The notes beneath the pieces were generated by a model. That model was given only the letters and a program-made list of their open reading frames with translations, searched no databases and had not been told where the DNA came from. Shown piece after piece: positions 8,987 through 17,465 of a DNA stretch of 37,911 bases (position 1 is the first letter of the stretch; every line of letters begins with the position of its first letter). Location of the stretch: positions 1 to 37,911 of the forward strand of contig CAZUHQ010000024.1 in assembly GCA_964620605.1 (NCBI GenBank), written 5' to 3'. A program made the position numbers and the translations under genes. This DNA is from Thalassotalea_E sp964620605. GTDB taxonomy: Bacteria > Pseudomonadota > Gammaproteobacteria > Enterobacterales > Alteromonadaceae.

Positions 8987-10624
8987 TTAAATCGAATTTG
9001 TAACATCAACCGAGAGTTTCAATAACTGCCCAGGTTGTAAGTATTTATTGCGACTTAAACGGTTCCAGCGCTCAATATCTTTAATAGTGACATTGAACTT
9101 GTCGGCGATGCGGGCAAATGAGTCGCCTCGTCTGACTTTATAGGTAATATTTCTTAGCACTGCTTGCTCGACGGGTTTAGCATCTATGCCTGTGACTTTA
9201 GCTTCTCGCCAAATCACCAGCTTTTGTCCCGGCTTTAGAGTATCTCGAGGCGCCATGCCATTCCATTTTGCTAACTGGCGGTAATTAACCTTATAAGCGC
9301 GGCTAATATCCCAGAACGTGTCACCAGATTTTACCGTATAGGTAATTTTTTCACTGCCACGGCGATAGTTTTGTTTCTTCGCTAAACGTTGTTCCTGTGA
9401 CAAGGTATAGGCATCGAGAGACTTTGCTGCGACCGGAATTAATAAATGCTTACCTTCGCGAATACGGGTGCCACGAATATTGTTAACTTGTTTGATCACG
9501 CCAATGTCAGTATTAAATTTATTAGCAATTTTTCCCAAACTGTCACCGCGACGAATTTGATAACGCTGCCAGGCCAATCTGTCTTTTGGTGATAAGCTAC
9601 TGAGTCCGGCTTTGAATTTTTCTACCTTGTTATTGGGGATCACTAAATAATGAGGGCCTTTAGGATCGGTAGCCCAGCGGTTATAACCTGGATTTAAATG
9701 CTGTAGTTCTTCCAATGTCATATCAGCCAAGGTTGCGGCTTTAGCCAGATCGATTTGCGAGCCAATATCAACAGCGCTGATAACACTATTATTATCAATC
9801 GGATAAAGATTGATATTAAAGTCTCCTGGTCGTTTTACCAAGTCTGCTAATGCTAATAGCTTAGGAACATAAGCTCGGGTTTCTTTGGGTAAGTCCAGTG
9901 ACCAGAAATCGGTTGGAATATTTCTTCTGGCATTATTGCGCATTGCGCGTTTAACTCGGCCTTCCCCCGAATTATAGGCCGCTAATGCCAGTAACCAGTC
10001 GCCATTAAAAAACTTATGCAAGTATTGCAAATACTTGATTGCACCTTTGGTTGAAGCGATAACATCGCGTCGCCCGTCATACCACCAGTTTTGCTTCATG
10101 CCAAAGCGGGTTGCTGTGCCGGGGACAAACTGCCACATGCCTGAAGCGCGGCCATGAGAATAAGCAAATGGGTCAAAGGCACTTTCAACAATAGGTAATA
10201 ATGCCATTTCCATTGGCATATTAGCCGCTTCAAGCTCTTTAACAATAAAGTGCAAATAAGGCTCGGCGCGTTTAGCAACGCGGTCTAAATATTCCTGATG
10301 GCTGGCGTACCAGTTACGCTGCACTACCACACGGCGGTTTTGCGGCACGGCAAAGTTAAGCTGTTGTCTAATACGTTGCCAAACATCATCACTGACATTT
10401 GCATCAATAGATAAGTCTATCTCGACGTCGGCAACCGGGTGAATGACTTCGAGGTTTTCATCATTGATTAATATCTCACTGATATCAACGGGCGACGCCG
10501 TTTGTTCGTTGATATCAGTGGCAGAACCATGGTTTTTTGTCGTCGCCAACTCTTGCTGGGAGCTGGTAGTTTGGCAACCAGTTAACGCGATAGTAATGGC
10601 AATAGAAAGAGGTAAATACTTCAT
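8987..10624 (-). CDS. mltD: Membrane-bound lytic murein transglycosylase D with three LysM repeats
   Basis: This outer-membrane lipoprotein cleaves peptidoglycan glycan strands to 1,6-anhydromuropeptides. The 545 aa precursor starts MKYLPLSIAITIALTGCQ, with lipobox LTGC and lipidation Cys at residue 17; a GTG two codons upstream is the alternative start. The SLT domain contains LLPIVESAFDPFAYSHGRASG with the catalytic Glu, GMWQFVPGTA and AAYNSGEGRV. Three LysM modules follow: YQIRRGDSLGKIANKF, YTVKSGDTFWDISRAY and YKVRRGDSFARIADKF. The E. coli enzyme (452 aa) has fewer, so this one carries an extra peptidoglycan-binding module. Next to gloB on the same strand, as in E. coli. Confidence 0.95.
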   Translation of the reverse strand: MKYLPLSIAITIALTGCQTTSSQQELATTKNHGSATDINEQTASPVDISEILINDENLEVIHPVADVEIDLSIDANVSDDVWQRIRQQLNFAVPQNRRVVVQRNWYASHQEYLDRVAKRAEPYLHFIVKELEAANMPMEMALLPIVESAFDPFAYSHGRASGMWQFVPGTATRFGMKQNWWYDGRRDVIASTKGAIKYLQYLHKFFNGDWLLALAAYNSGEGRVKRAMRNNARRNIPTDFWSLDLPKETRAYVPKLLALADLVKRPGDFNINLYPIDNNSVISAVDIGSQIDLAKAATLADMTLEELQHLNPGYNRWATDPKGPHYLVIPNNKVEKFKAGLSSLSPKDRLAWQRYQIRRGDSLGKIANKFNTDIGVIKQVNNIRGTRIREGKHLLIPVAAKSLDAYTLSQEQRLAKKQNYRRGSEKITYTVKSGDTFWDISRAYKVNYRQLAKWNGMAPRDTLKPGQKLVIWREAKVTGIDAKPVEQAVLRNITYKVRRGDSFARIADKFNVTIKDIERWNRLSRNKYLQPGQLLKLSVDVTNSI

Positions 10625-10703
10625 GAACACTTTATTTATTAATTGTTAGCGCTAGTTTACTCAATTGCGATAGCTATTCAACAATTCGCTTGATTAATTG
10701 TCA

Positions 10704-11513
10704 TTAAAAATTATCTTTCCATTGGCGAATCGCAGCGAATACGGTCACTTCGTCAGTACAGGTTTGTCCGCTATGCTTTTGTGCGCTTGTCTTTATCGTT
10801 GCAAATTCGGTACGCAAAAATGGGTTGATCTGTTTTTCCCGCGCGATTGATGTCGGTAGTGAGGCTTTATTTTGTTGACGCAATGCTGCGACATGGTTGT
10901 AATAGTTCTGTAACTCAGGGTTTTGCGGCTCAACCGTTAAGGCAAATTCAAGGTTGGCTAAGGTGTATTCATGGGTACAATAAACGGCGGTATGCTCGGG
11001 TAATTGCTTGAGCTTAGCCAACGAGGCGTGCATTTGCGCCGCTGTACCTTCAAATAATCTGCCGCAGCCGCCGGAAAATAAGGTGTCGCCACAAAACAAC
11101 AGTTGGTCATTATAATAACCAAGATGATCTAATGTATGACCTGGAAGCTCAATGACTGTTAGTGTTAAATTGATATTTGATAAGTAGACAGTATCACCTG
11201 CTGTTACCTGGCGTGTTGCTCCAGGGATGGCGTTATTTGCTGGAGTTATTACTTCAAGCGGCCATTGTTTGGCTTGACAGTATTGGATCAGGGCGCGAAC
11301 ACCACCGGTATGATCACTATGGTGATGGGTAATTAAGATACTTGATAATATCTTATTGTGTTGCTCAAGATAATTTATGCAAACCTTGGCATCACCAGGA
11401 TCGACTAGTGCTAAATCTGAGCCTTGGTTAGTTGAAATCGCCCAGATATAGTTATCGCTAAATGCTTTTATTGGAGTGATGTCAATGTGATTTACTGTTT
11501 GACTTTGTGACAT
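10704..11513 (-). CDS. gloB: Hydroxyacylglutathione hydrolase (glyoxalase II)
   Basis: Glyoxalase II hydrolyses S-lactoylglutathione to glutathione and D-lactate, completing methylglyoxal detoxification. The 269 aa metallo-beta-lactamase-fold protein shows the binuclear metal motif THHHSDHTGG (THxHxDH), ELPGHTLDHLGY, LFCGDTLFSGGCGRLFEGT and VYCTHEYTLAN. The C-terminal region (NPFLRTE) is the usual substrate-binding helix area. It precedes mltD by about 80 bases and is divergent from a YafS-type methyltransferase, the order found in E. coli. Confidence 0.96.
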   Translation of the reverse strand: MSQSQTVNHIDITPIKAFSDNYIWAISTNQGSDLALVDPGDAKVCINYLEQHNKILSSILITHHHSDHTGGVRALIQYCQAKQWPLEVITPANNAIPGATRQVTAGDTVYLSNINLTLTVIELPGHTLDHLGYYNDQLLFCGDTLFSGGCGRLFEGTAAQMHASLAKLKQLPEHTAVYCTHEYTLANLEFALTVEPQNPELQNYYNHVAALRQQNKASLPTSIAREKQINPFLRTEFATIKTSAQKHSGQTCTDEVTVFAAIRQWKDNF

Positions 11514-11574
11514 AAATCATCCTCAATATAAAGATAGAAATCATTATACTTAGTTAACGATAAATTACCTATCA

Positions 11575-12339
11575 ATGAAACCTGCTTTAGCGTTTAGACA
11601 ACCACATTCTCCCTCAAGCTGGGAAAAATTGCCAAATGGTTTGTTGATCTTGGATGAGATCAATAGCTTGTTAGCTCCCTGGTGGCAAAAATTCTTTGGT
11701 TATCACTTATTGAAAATAGGCGCGTTAAGCGGTTTTATCGATAGCAAGCAATGTCCGATTAAACATCAAGTAACGATTTCTGAAAAGCAGAAAGTGGCTG
11801 ACTTAACTGCTAATACCATTTTTGCCGAAATCGATGATTTACCCGTGTTAGAGCACAGTGTCGATGTTTGTGTCTTAAGTCATGCTTTGGAGTTTTCGTT
11901 AGACCCACATCACGTAATACGCGAAGCGAACCGGGTATTGATCCCTAATGGCTATTTAGTGCTAACCGGCTATAATCCGCTAAGTTTAGCTGGGCTTAAC
12001 CGCTTTATTCCTTATCGACGTCAGCAGCAGCCGTGGAATGAACGCTTTTTCTCGGCAATGCGGGTGAAGGACTGGTTAGATCTGATGGGTTATGAGATTT
12101 TAATGGATCAGCGCTGTTTGCATTCATCGCTTGCTCATCAAATGAGCCAGGGGGTGATCGCCCGCCATTGGCGTAAATTTGCTCAGCAGTATTTACCGAG
12201 CCTAGGATCTATCTATGTCATTGTTGCTAAAAAACGGGTATTGCCGTTAACGCCGATCAAACCTAAATGGAAATTACGAGCGAAACTGGAACCGGTGAAT
12301 GTCACGTCGATGAATTCTTCAAGAAAATCACACAAATAA
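11575..12339 (+). CDS. Class I SAM-dependent methyltransferase (YafS-like)
   Basis: 254 aa. The best-preserved part is the methyltransferase_11-type segment: VLEHSVDVCVLSHALEFSLDPHHVIREANRVLIPNGYLVLTGYNP is typical in order and spacing, with acid/aliphatic SAM-fold strands. The first glycine-rich motif is weak (LLKIGALSGFIDS), as is common in YafS-type proteins. The tail is basic. It is divergent from gloB, matching E. coli gloB/yafS. The methylated substrate is not known. Confidence is high for family, none for function. Confidence 0.85.
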   Translation: MKPALAFRQPHSPSSWEKLPNGLLILDEINSLLAPWWQKFFGYHLLKIGALSGFIDSKQCPIKHQVTISEKQKVADLTANTIFAEIDDLPVLEHSVDVCVLSHALEFSLDPHHVIREANRVLIPNGYLVLTGYNPLSLAGLNRFIPYRRQQQPWNERFFSAMRVKDWLDLMGYEILMDQRCLHSSLAHQMSQGVIARHWRKFAQQYLPSLGSIYVIVAKKRVLPLTPIKPKWKLRAKLEPVNVTSMNSSRKSHK

Positions 12340-12348
12340 AACATTAGC

Positions 12349-12388
12349 AAAGTAGCAATTATTAAAGTAACGACTATTAAAGTAGCGA
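12349..12388 (+). repeat. 15-bp tandem repeat, about three units
   Basis: Units AAAGTAGCAATTATT, AAAGTAACGACTATT and the decayed AAAGTAGCGAAAG run head to tail and end immediately upstream of the Nif3-family start codon at 12392. The last unit also supplies the weak purine-rich ribosome-binding region (GCGAAAG). Confidence 0.7.
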
Positions 12389-12391
12389 AAG

Positions 12392-13153
12392 ATGATATTA
12401 CAAACAGAATTAGAACAGTATTTAAACCAGCTTTTACAGCCTGAATTGATCCGGGATTTTTGCCCGAATGGTTTGCAGATTCAGGGTAAAGATAAGATCA
12501 ATAAGCTGATCACCGGCGTCACTGCCACCGAAGCATTAATCGATAGCGCAATTGCTGAGCAGGCGGATGCCATTGTCGTCCATCATGGCTATTTTTGGAA
12601 AAATGAATCTTATGTCATTCGCGGCATGAAACATCAAAGAATCAAAAAACTCCTGATGCATGATATCAATTTATTTGCCTATCATTTGCCATTAGATATC
12701 CACCCAGCACTTGGCAACAATGCCCAGCTGGCGAAATTACTCGAAATAGAAACCACAGGGCCATTAGAGCTTGGCAACCCACAAAGTGTTGCGATGCAAG
12801 GCAAGCTAAAAACTGCCACGACGGCAGAAAATTTGCTTGAGTGGGTAAATACTCAACTCGCTCGAACTGCGCTACATATAGCGCCACCATCGAATAAGCC
12901 AATTAACACGGTTGCCTGGTGCACTGGCGGCGGCCAGTCTTATATTGAGCTGGCGGCTGAGCAGGGCATAGATTGTTTTATTTCGGGGGAAGTCTCTGAG
13001 CAAACCACCCATGTTGCCCGGGAAATGGATATTCATTTTATTGCTGCCGGCCATCATGCCACCGAAAAATACGGCGCAAAAGCGCTGGCCGAGCATCTTA
13101 ACCAAACATTAGCGGTTGATGCGAAATTTATCGATATCGATAATCCTGCGTAA
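12392..13153 (+). CDS. Nif3-like dinuclear metal-centre protein (YbgI family)
   Basis: 253 aa. Nif3/YbgI proteins form toroidal hexamers with a dinuclear metal site; they are often labelled GTP cyclohydrolase I type 2-like, but the biochemical role is unsettled. Visible motifs are CPNGLQIQG, VVHHGYFWKNE (two metal-ligand His), AYHLPLDIHP (Asp ligand), CTGGGQSY and the C-terminal AAGHHATEKYGAKAL (His and Glu ligands). Preceded by a short tandem repeat. It converges on elyC with only 19 bases between stops. Confidence 0.92.
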   Translation: MILQTELEQYLNQLLQPELIRDFCPNGLQIQGKDKINKLITGVTATEALIDSAIAEQADAIVVHHGYFWKNESYVIRGMKHQRIKKLLMHDINLFAYHLPLDIHPALGNNAQLAKLLEIETTGPLELGNPQSVAMQGKLKTATTAENLLEWVNTQLARTALHIAPPSNKPINTVAWCTGGGQSYIELAAEQGIDCFISGEVSEQTTHVAREMDIHFIAAGHHATEKYGAKALAEHLNQTLAVDAKFIDIDNPA

Positions 13154-13166
13154 ATACATGAAAGCT

Positions 13167-13192
13167 AATGGCTTAAAACGATTTAAGCCATT
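13167..13192. terminator. Hairpin between Nif3-family gene and elyC
   Basis: AATGGCTTAAA and TTTAAGCCATT form a perfect 11-bp stem with a 4-base loop, overlapping the elyC stop codon. It lacks a long U-run after the stem, so it may be a weak or factor-assisted terminator for both convergent genes. Confidence 0.6.
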
Positions 13193-13931
13193 GCACTATG
13201 AGTCCCAAGGTTTCATACCAGGCGGTAGTAGTTTGTTCTAACTTCTTGCTGCTTGGCAAATAATAACCCCAGCGTTTTGGCTGCTCGACCCCTTTAGCAT
13301 AAAAGCTGGCGGGAGCCGGGATCACTGTGACCCCTTGCTGTTTGAAATAATTCACTGCGCGCGGCATATGATCGGCATTAGTGATCAGTGCGCTATTTGT
13401 GCCTTTAATGCGAGGGGCAATCAGCTCGGCTTCTTCTTCTGTGTCTTTTGGAAAACTTTCGACGATAATTTTTTGCTCTGGAATGCCGAGTAATATCGCC
13501 GCTTGCTTGACCTTTTCGGCATTGGATTCTTTATTATTAAATGCGCCACCTGAGGCAATAATTTGCGCATTCGGGGATAAACGATAAAGACGCACCGCCT
13601 CGACTAAACGCTCTAATGAACAAGCGCTAAGTTGCGCTGTGGCGGGTAACTTGTTGTCTGAAACATGAGCACAACCTAAGACTACAATATAATCGAGCGG
13701 GCGGCTAGTCTCAGTAAAACTTGAATACTGGCTTTCTAATGGCAACATCAGCCGATCGGACACCCAACCAATCGAACAAAGGATCAACAATACGCTGGCG
13801 ATTATCAGGGCGCGAAAGCTTACTTTAGGCTTGCTATGAAAGAAGATGATTGCCACTACTAACAAAATTGAAATAATGCTAAGTGGCATTAGTAAAAAGC
13901 CGAGTATTTTTTTCAGTAAAAATAAGTCCAT
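13173..13931 (-). CDS. elyC: Envelope biogenesis factor ElyC (DUF218 / YdcF-SanA fold)
   Basis: 252 aa inner-membrane protein. Two hydrophobic segments (about 8-30 and 38-58) precede a DUF218 domain with DYIVVLGCAHVSD, ASGGAFNN, KDTEEEAELI and LITNADHMPRAVNYF. The ending WYETLGLIVQWLK matches the end of E. coli ElyC (YETLGRLWQWLKG), which is why I prefer ElyC over SanA or YdcF. ElyC is linked in E. coli to peptidoglycan synthesis at low temperature through undecaprenyl-phosphate metabolism, which would suit a cold-water organism; that is known only for E. coli. Confidence 0.85.
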   Translation of the reverse strand: MDLFLLKKILGFLLMPLSIISILLVVAIIFFHSKPKVSFRALIIASVLLILCSIGWVSDRLMLPLESQYSSFTETSRPLDYIVVLGCAHVSDNKLPATAQLSACSLERLVEAVRLYRLSPNAQIIASGGAFNNKESNAEKVKQAAILLGIPEQKIIVESFPKDTEEEAELIAPRIKGTNSALITNADHMPRAVNYFKQQGVTVIPAPASFYAKGVEQPKRWGYYLPSSKKLEQTTTAWYETLGLIVQWLKSF

Positions 13932-14124
13932 TATATGAATTGCCAGTGATAATTGTTAAAGCGCTATTTTAACCGTTAACTGGTTAAATTAAATAGTAAA
14001 AAAGAAATGGTTTTAATGCTTGCTTTTTATTAACGGCTAAGGTTTAATTGCTTTGCTGTTAAATTAGACTAATTACTCAAAAATTAGTGAGTAGAACTTA
14101 TAAAGTAAGATTTGTTTAATTTGA

Positions 14125-14318
14125 CACACCAGAAGAGGAGCATTAGCCAGGTAGATAGCCAGAGGAACCACATTCCTGTGACGGTTATTGAGGGGGACTA
14201 ATGCCGAGGAGCTGTTGGCGAGTGGCGTTGCAGTTTCGGTCGCTAAGGTTGAATCCTTAGGATTGTCACCATGCTTACACAGGTTGTGAGTTAAGTTAGG
14301 TGGAGAGCTTCTGGCTGA
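14125..14318 (+). ncRNA. Lysine riboswitch aptamer (L box)
   Basis: Closely follows the E. coli lysC leader as I remember it: CCAGAAGAGGAGCATTAGCC at 14129, then GAGGAACCACATTCCTGTGA, TTGAGGGGGACTAATGCCGA, GTTGAATCC with TTAGGATTGTCACCA, and finally GGTGGAGAGCTTCTGG. The closing P1 helix pairs CCAGAAG (14129-14135) with CTTCTGG (14308-14314). It lies upstream of aspartokinase, the first step toward lysine, so lysine should repress lysC. Confidence 0.93.
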
Positions 14319-14361
14319 AACGTATTTTACTCGCAATGCCTTGTGATATTCTTCAGTCATG

Positions 14362-14473
14362 CTCTTCCTTTGAAATTTTTGTCGTAACTACGGCAGATGG
14401 GGAGACCTTTTTTATGTTATTCGCTACATTAACTTCTAATGTATCACTAATGCCCGCTGTGTTAGAGGGGGAG
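14362..14473 (+). promoter_or_regulatory. Riboswitch expression platform: candidate lysC RBS sequestrator
   Basis: CTCTTCCT (14362-14369) can pair over all 8 bases, two of them G-U, with the lysC ribosome-binding site AGGGGGAG (14466-14473), leaving the ATG at 14476. The E. coli lysC leader carries the similar CTCTTCCC in the matching place. This suggests translational control rather than a simple intrinsic terminator, which I do not see. Pairing was worked out by eye, not by folding software. Confidence 0.55.
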
Positions 14474-14475
14474 TT

Positions 14476-15825
14476 ATGTCGTTAAATTCATTAACTGTTG
14501 CCAAATTTGGCGGTACCAGCGTTGCTGATTATCAGGCGATGCTGCGTTGTGCTCAAATCATCAAAAACGACGCCGCGAACCGTTTAGTGGTGGTGTCGGC
14601 AAGCTCAGGGGTGACTAACTTATTAGTTAAATTGAGTCAGGCTAAGGTCAGCGCCAGCGAACAGTTAAGTACTTTAGCCGAGATCAAACAAATTCAGCAT
14701 AATATTTTGCGCCATATAGAAGACCAAGTGTTAACTGGAGAAATTAATAACTTATTATCTGAGTTGACTGAGCTCGCACAGCTGCAAAGTCGTGAATACA
14801 GCAGTAAAATTGCAGATGCCATTTTAGCTTTTGGCGAGCAAATGAGTTCACGCATTTTTGCTAAAGTACTGCAAGCGATTGATGTTAATGGTCATTACTT
14901 TGATGTTCGTCAGGTGGTGAAAACTAATAGTTTATTTGGTCAGGCGAGTGTCGATACTGAGTCATTAAAGCAAAACTCGGCTGAATTGTTAGCGCCAAAA
15001 CTTGCACATCAAGTATTAGTTACTCAAGGTTTTATCGGTCAAAACGCTGATGGCGATACCACAACCTTAGGTCGTGGTGGTTCTGATTACAGTGCGGCGT
15101 TATTGGCTGAAGCATTAGACGCTGATAATTTAGCGATTTGGACTGACGTTGTTGGTATTTTTACTACTGATCCGCGTATTACCGATCAGGCGAAATCCAT
15201 TAAAGAGATCAGCTTTGGCGAAGCGGCGGAAATGGCGACTTTTGGCGCGAAAATTTTGCATCCGGCAACCCTTATTCCGGCAATGCGTCACAATATCCCG
15301 GTATTTGTCGGTTCAAGTAAAGAGCCGGAAAAAGGAGGCACCCGCATCCAGCAAATAGTGGAGTCAAAGCCGACCTATAGATCAATCGCGCTACGCCGTG
15401 AACAAACCCTGGTAACGGTAAAAAGCCCGGCTATGCTGCATGCCAGTGGTTTTCTTGCGAAAGTCTTTGCGGTACTGGCTAAGCATGAACTCAGTGTTGA
15501 TTTGATCACCACCTCGGAAATCAGTGTTGCCATGACCTTTGATAATCCACTTGGTTCGACGCAGGCATTGTTAAACTCTACTGTGGTACAAGAATTGGAA
15601 CAGCTTTGTGAAGTGTCGGTAGAGCATGGCTTATCGTTAATTGCTGTGGTCGGTAACCAGATTCATCGCACTAATGGCGTTGGCACCAGTATTTTTGACA
15701 CTTTAAAAGGCATTAATGTTAGGATGATTTGCCAGGGCGCCAGTGAACATAACTTATGTTTCTTAGTGGATGAGCAGCAGGCAAACGAAGCGGTAGAAAA
15801 ACTTCATACGAATTTATTTGCTTAA
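14476..15825 (+). CDS. lysC: Lysine-sensitive aspartokinase III
   Basis: Phosphorylates L-aspartate, the first step of the lysine, threonine and methionine pathway. At 449 aa it equals the length of E. coli LysC. The kinase domain opens with VAKFGGTSVADYQAM and includes LGRGGSDYSAALLAEAL and the DPRI segment (FTTDPRITDQA). Two ACT domains (about residues 310-449) bind lysine, with SVDLITTSEISVAMTFD and NGVGTSIFDTL. The ATG at 14476 has a very strong Shine-Dalgarno sequence. It follows the lysine riboswitch, so control should occur at both RNA and protein level. Confidence 0.96.
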   Translation: MSLNSLTVAKFGGTSVADYQAMLRCAQIIKNDAANRLVVVSASSGVTNLLVKLSQAKVSASEQLSTLAEIKQIQHNILRHIEDQVLTGEINNLLSELTELAQLQSREYSSKIADAILAFGEQMSSRIFAKVLQAIDVNGHYFDVRQVVKTNSLFGQASVDTESLKQNSAELLAPKLAHQVLVTQGFIGQNADGDTTTLGRGGSDYSAALLAEALDADNLAIWTDVVGIFTTDPRITDQAKSIKEISFGEAAEMATFGAKILHPATLIPAMRHNIPVFVGSSKEPEKGGTRIQQIVESKPTYRSIALRREQTLVTVKSPAMLHASGFLAKVFAVLAKHELSVDLITTSEISVAMTFDNPLGSTQALLNSTVVQELEQLCEVSVEHGLSLIAVVGNQIHRTNGVGTSIFDTLKGINVRMICQGASEHNLCFLVDEQQANEAVEKLHTNLFA

Positions 15826-15895
15826 GTTATTGTATGATGAAAATTAAAGTAAAGTTAGAGATAAATGCTTTCTAGTTTTGACTCTCTTATCTGAT

Positions 15896-15930
15896 TATAT
15901 TACTCGTATCAGGACGATACGAGTAATATA
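15896..15930. terminator. Hairpin downstream of lysC
   Basis: TATATTACTCGTATC and GATACGAGTAATATA make a perfect 15-bp stem around the loop AGGAC, followed by GTTTTGG. The stem is strong but the U-run is short. It lies between the convergent lysC and queC genes and probably ends lysC transcription. Confidence 0.7.
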
Positions 15931-16032
15931 GTTTTGGAAGGACACTGAGCTGTTAAGTATTTTCTTGTTTGGTAATGCCTAATGGATCGACATAAAGTCA
16001 ATGTTGAGCTTGTCTTTTTTGATTATTACCGT

Positions 16033-16695
16033 TTAGCTTGCTTCGTAAGCCAAAGGATCCACGGCATTATTATCGCGAAATGCTTCCAATCTTTCCTGGC
16101 AGGCACCACATTTGCCGCAGGCTTTTTCTCTACCGTTATAGCAAGTCCAGGTGTTACTGTAATCTAATCCCATGGTTAAACCGTCAGTTAAAATAGCAGT
16201 TTTGGAAACATTGAGATAAGGGCTGAAAATTTCTACAGCTTCATAGTTGGCGATTTGACATACTTCATTCATTTTTAAGACAAATTCCGGGCGACAATCC
16301 GGATAAATCGCATGATCGCCAGAATGAGCGCCGTAATAAACCTGATCGGCGCCGACAGATACCGCATAGCCGACGGCCAGCGATAATAAAATCATGTTAC
16401 GGTTTGGCACTACGGTTGATTTCATATTCTCTGCTTCATAATGACCTTCAGGGATCTCGATGTCATCGGTTAATGAAGAACCGGCAAGTAACTGATTAAT
16501 AGCAGAAATATCAACCACCTTATGAGCAACATTTAGTTGCTGGCAGACAGTGCGTGCGCATTCGAGTTCTTTAACATGGCGCTGGCCGTAATCAAACGAC
16601 AGGGCGTAAACTTCTTTGCCATCTTTTAATGCGCGATTTAATACGGTAAACGAGTCCATGCCACCGGAATAAATTACTACCACTTTATTACTCAT
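16033..16695 (-). CDS. queC: 7-cyano-7-deazaguanine (preQ0) synthase QueC
   Basis: QueC uses ATP and ammonia to convert 7-carboxy-7-deazaguanine to preQ0 in queuosine synthesis. The protein is 220 aa from the ATG at 16695, chosen because MSNKVVVIYSGGMDS gives the normal start; the frame stays open upstream to 16791 but would run into the divergent queE. The N-terminal SGGMDS is the PP-loop ATP pyrophosphatase motif. Cysteines in TWTCYNGREKACGKCGACQER form the zinc site. It is divergent from queE, the preceding enzyme of the pathway, across 85 bases. Confidence 0.96.
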   Translation of the reverse strand: MSNKVVVIYSGGMDSFTVLNRALKDGKEVYALSFDYGQRHVKELECARTVCQQLNVAHKVVDISAINQLLAGSSLTDDIEIPEGHYEAENMKSTVVPNRNMILLSLAVGYAVSVGADQVYYGAHSGDHAIYPDCRPEFVLKMNEVCQIANYEAVEIFSPYLNVSKTAILTDGLTMGLDYSNTWTCYNGREKACGKCGACQERLEAFRDNNAVDPLAYEAS

Positions 16696-16780
16696 ATTTG
16701 TGCTCTTTTTTGTGCTGTTTAGAGGTATAATAAAAATCTTGCGCATTTTACTGTAAATCACTAACGGGCTAAAGCATAAA

Positions 16781-17458
16781 GTGAAAACCACAAGTTATAA
16801 AATCAATGAGTTATTTGAAACCATTCAGGGAGAAGGTTCATATACTGGTCAGCCGTCAATTTTTATTCGCCTTCAAGGTTGTCCGGTCGGCTGCTCCTGG
16901 TGTGATACTAAACATACCTGGGAAATCAAGCTAGATCAGCAGGTCGACAGTGCGCAAATGCTTGGTAAATCTCAAGAGTCTGAAAGCTGGTCGGCATTAA
17001 CGCCACAAGAGGTACTGGATGTTTTTACCGCGCAAGGCTTTTTGGCGAAACATGTAGTGATCACCGGCGGTGAGCCTTGTATGGTAGATTTACGCCCGTT
17101 ATGCGAAACACTGGAGCGCGCAGGTTATAGCTGCCAGATTGAAACTTCTGGCACATTTGAGATTTTAACTTCTGATAAGTGCTGGGTGACAGTCTCGCCT
17201 AAAGTGAATATGAAAGGCGGTTATCCGATTTTATCCAGTGCAATGCAAAGAGCGAATGAAATTAAACATCCAGTGGCGACTGAGCAGCATGTCGACGATC
17301 TTAAAGCCTTATTAGCCGAACATAAGATAAGCAATACCCAGGTTTATTTGCAGCCGATCAGTCAGAAAACGCGGGCAACAGAGCTCGCGATAAAAACCTG
17401 TATCGAGAATAACTGGCGTTTATCGGTGCAAGTGCATAAATATATTGGCATTGAATAA
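16781..17458 (+). CDS. queE: 7-carboxy-7-deazaguanine synthase QueE
   Basis: Radical SAM enzyme making CDG from 6-carboxytetrahydropterin, just before QueC in queuosine synthesis. The 225 aa protein begins with ELFETIQGEG and the cluster motif GCPVGCSWCDTKHTW (CX3CX2C), followed by VVITGGEPCM (SAM-binding GGE) and the late VQVHKYIGIE ending. The start is a GTG at 16781, the only start that retains the conserved N-terminus with normal length. It converges on pdsS with 7 bases between stop codons. Confidence 0.95.
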   Translation: MKTTSYKINELFETIQGEGSYTGQPSIFIRLQGCPVGCSWCDTKHTWEIKLDQQVDSAQMLGKSQESESWSALTPQEVLDVFTAQGFLAKHVVITGGEPCMVDLRPLCETLERAGYSCQIETSGTFEILTSDKCWVTVSPKVNMKGGYPILSSAMQRANEIKHPVATEQHVDDLKALLAEHKISNTQVYLQPISQKTRATELAIKTCIENNWRLSVQVHKYIGIE

Positions 17459-17465
17459 ATAGCGA

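Noticed and set aside
14300..14485. Possible leader peptide overlapping the lysC start
   Set aside because: It runs through the riboswitch P1 strand and expression platform and shows no lysine run or ribosome-binding site. The RNA structure explains this stretch better.
16696..16780. TATAAT at 16726-16731 as a queE promoter
   Set aside because: The -10 is perfect but no acceptable -35 lies at 16-18 bases, so I did not list it as a feature.
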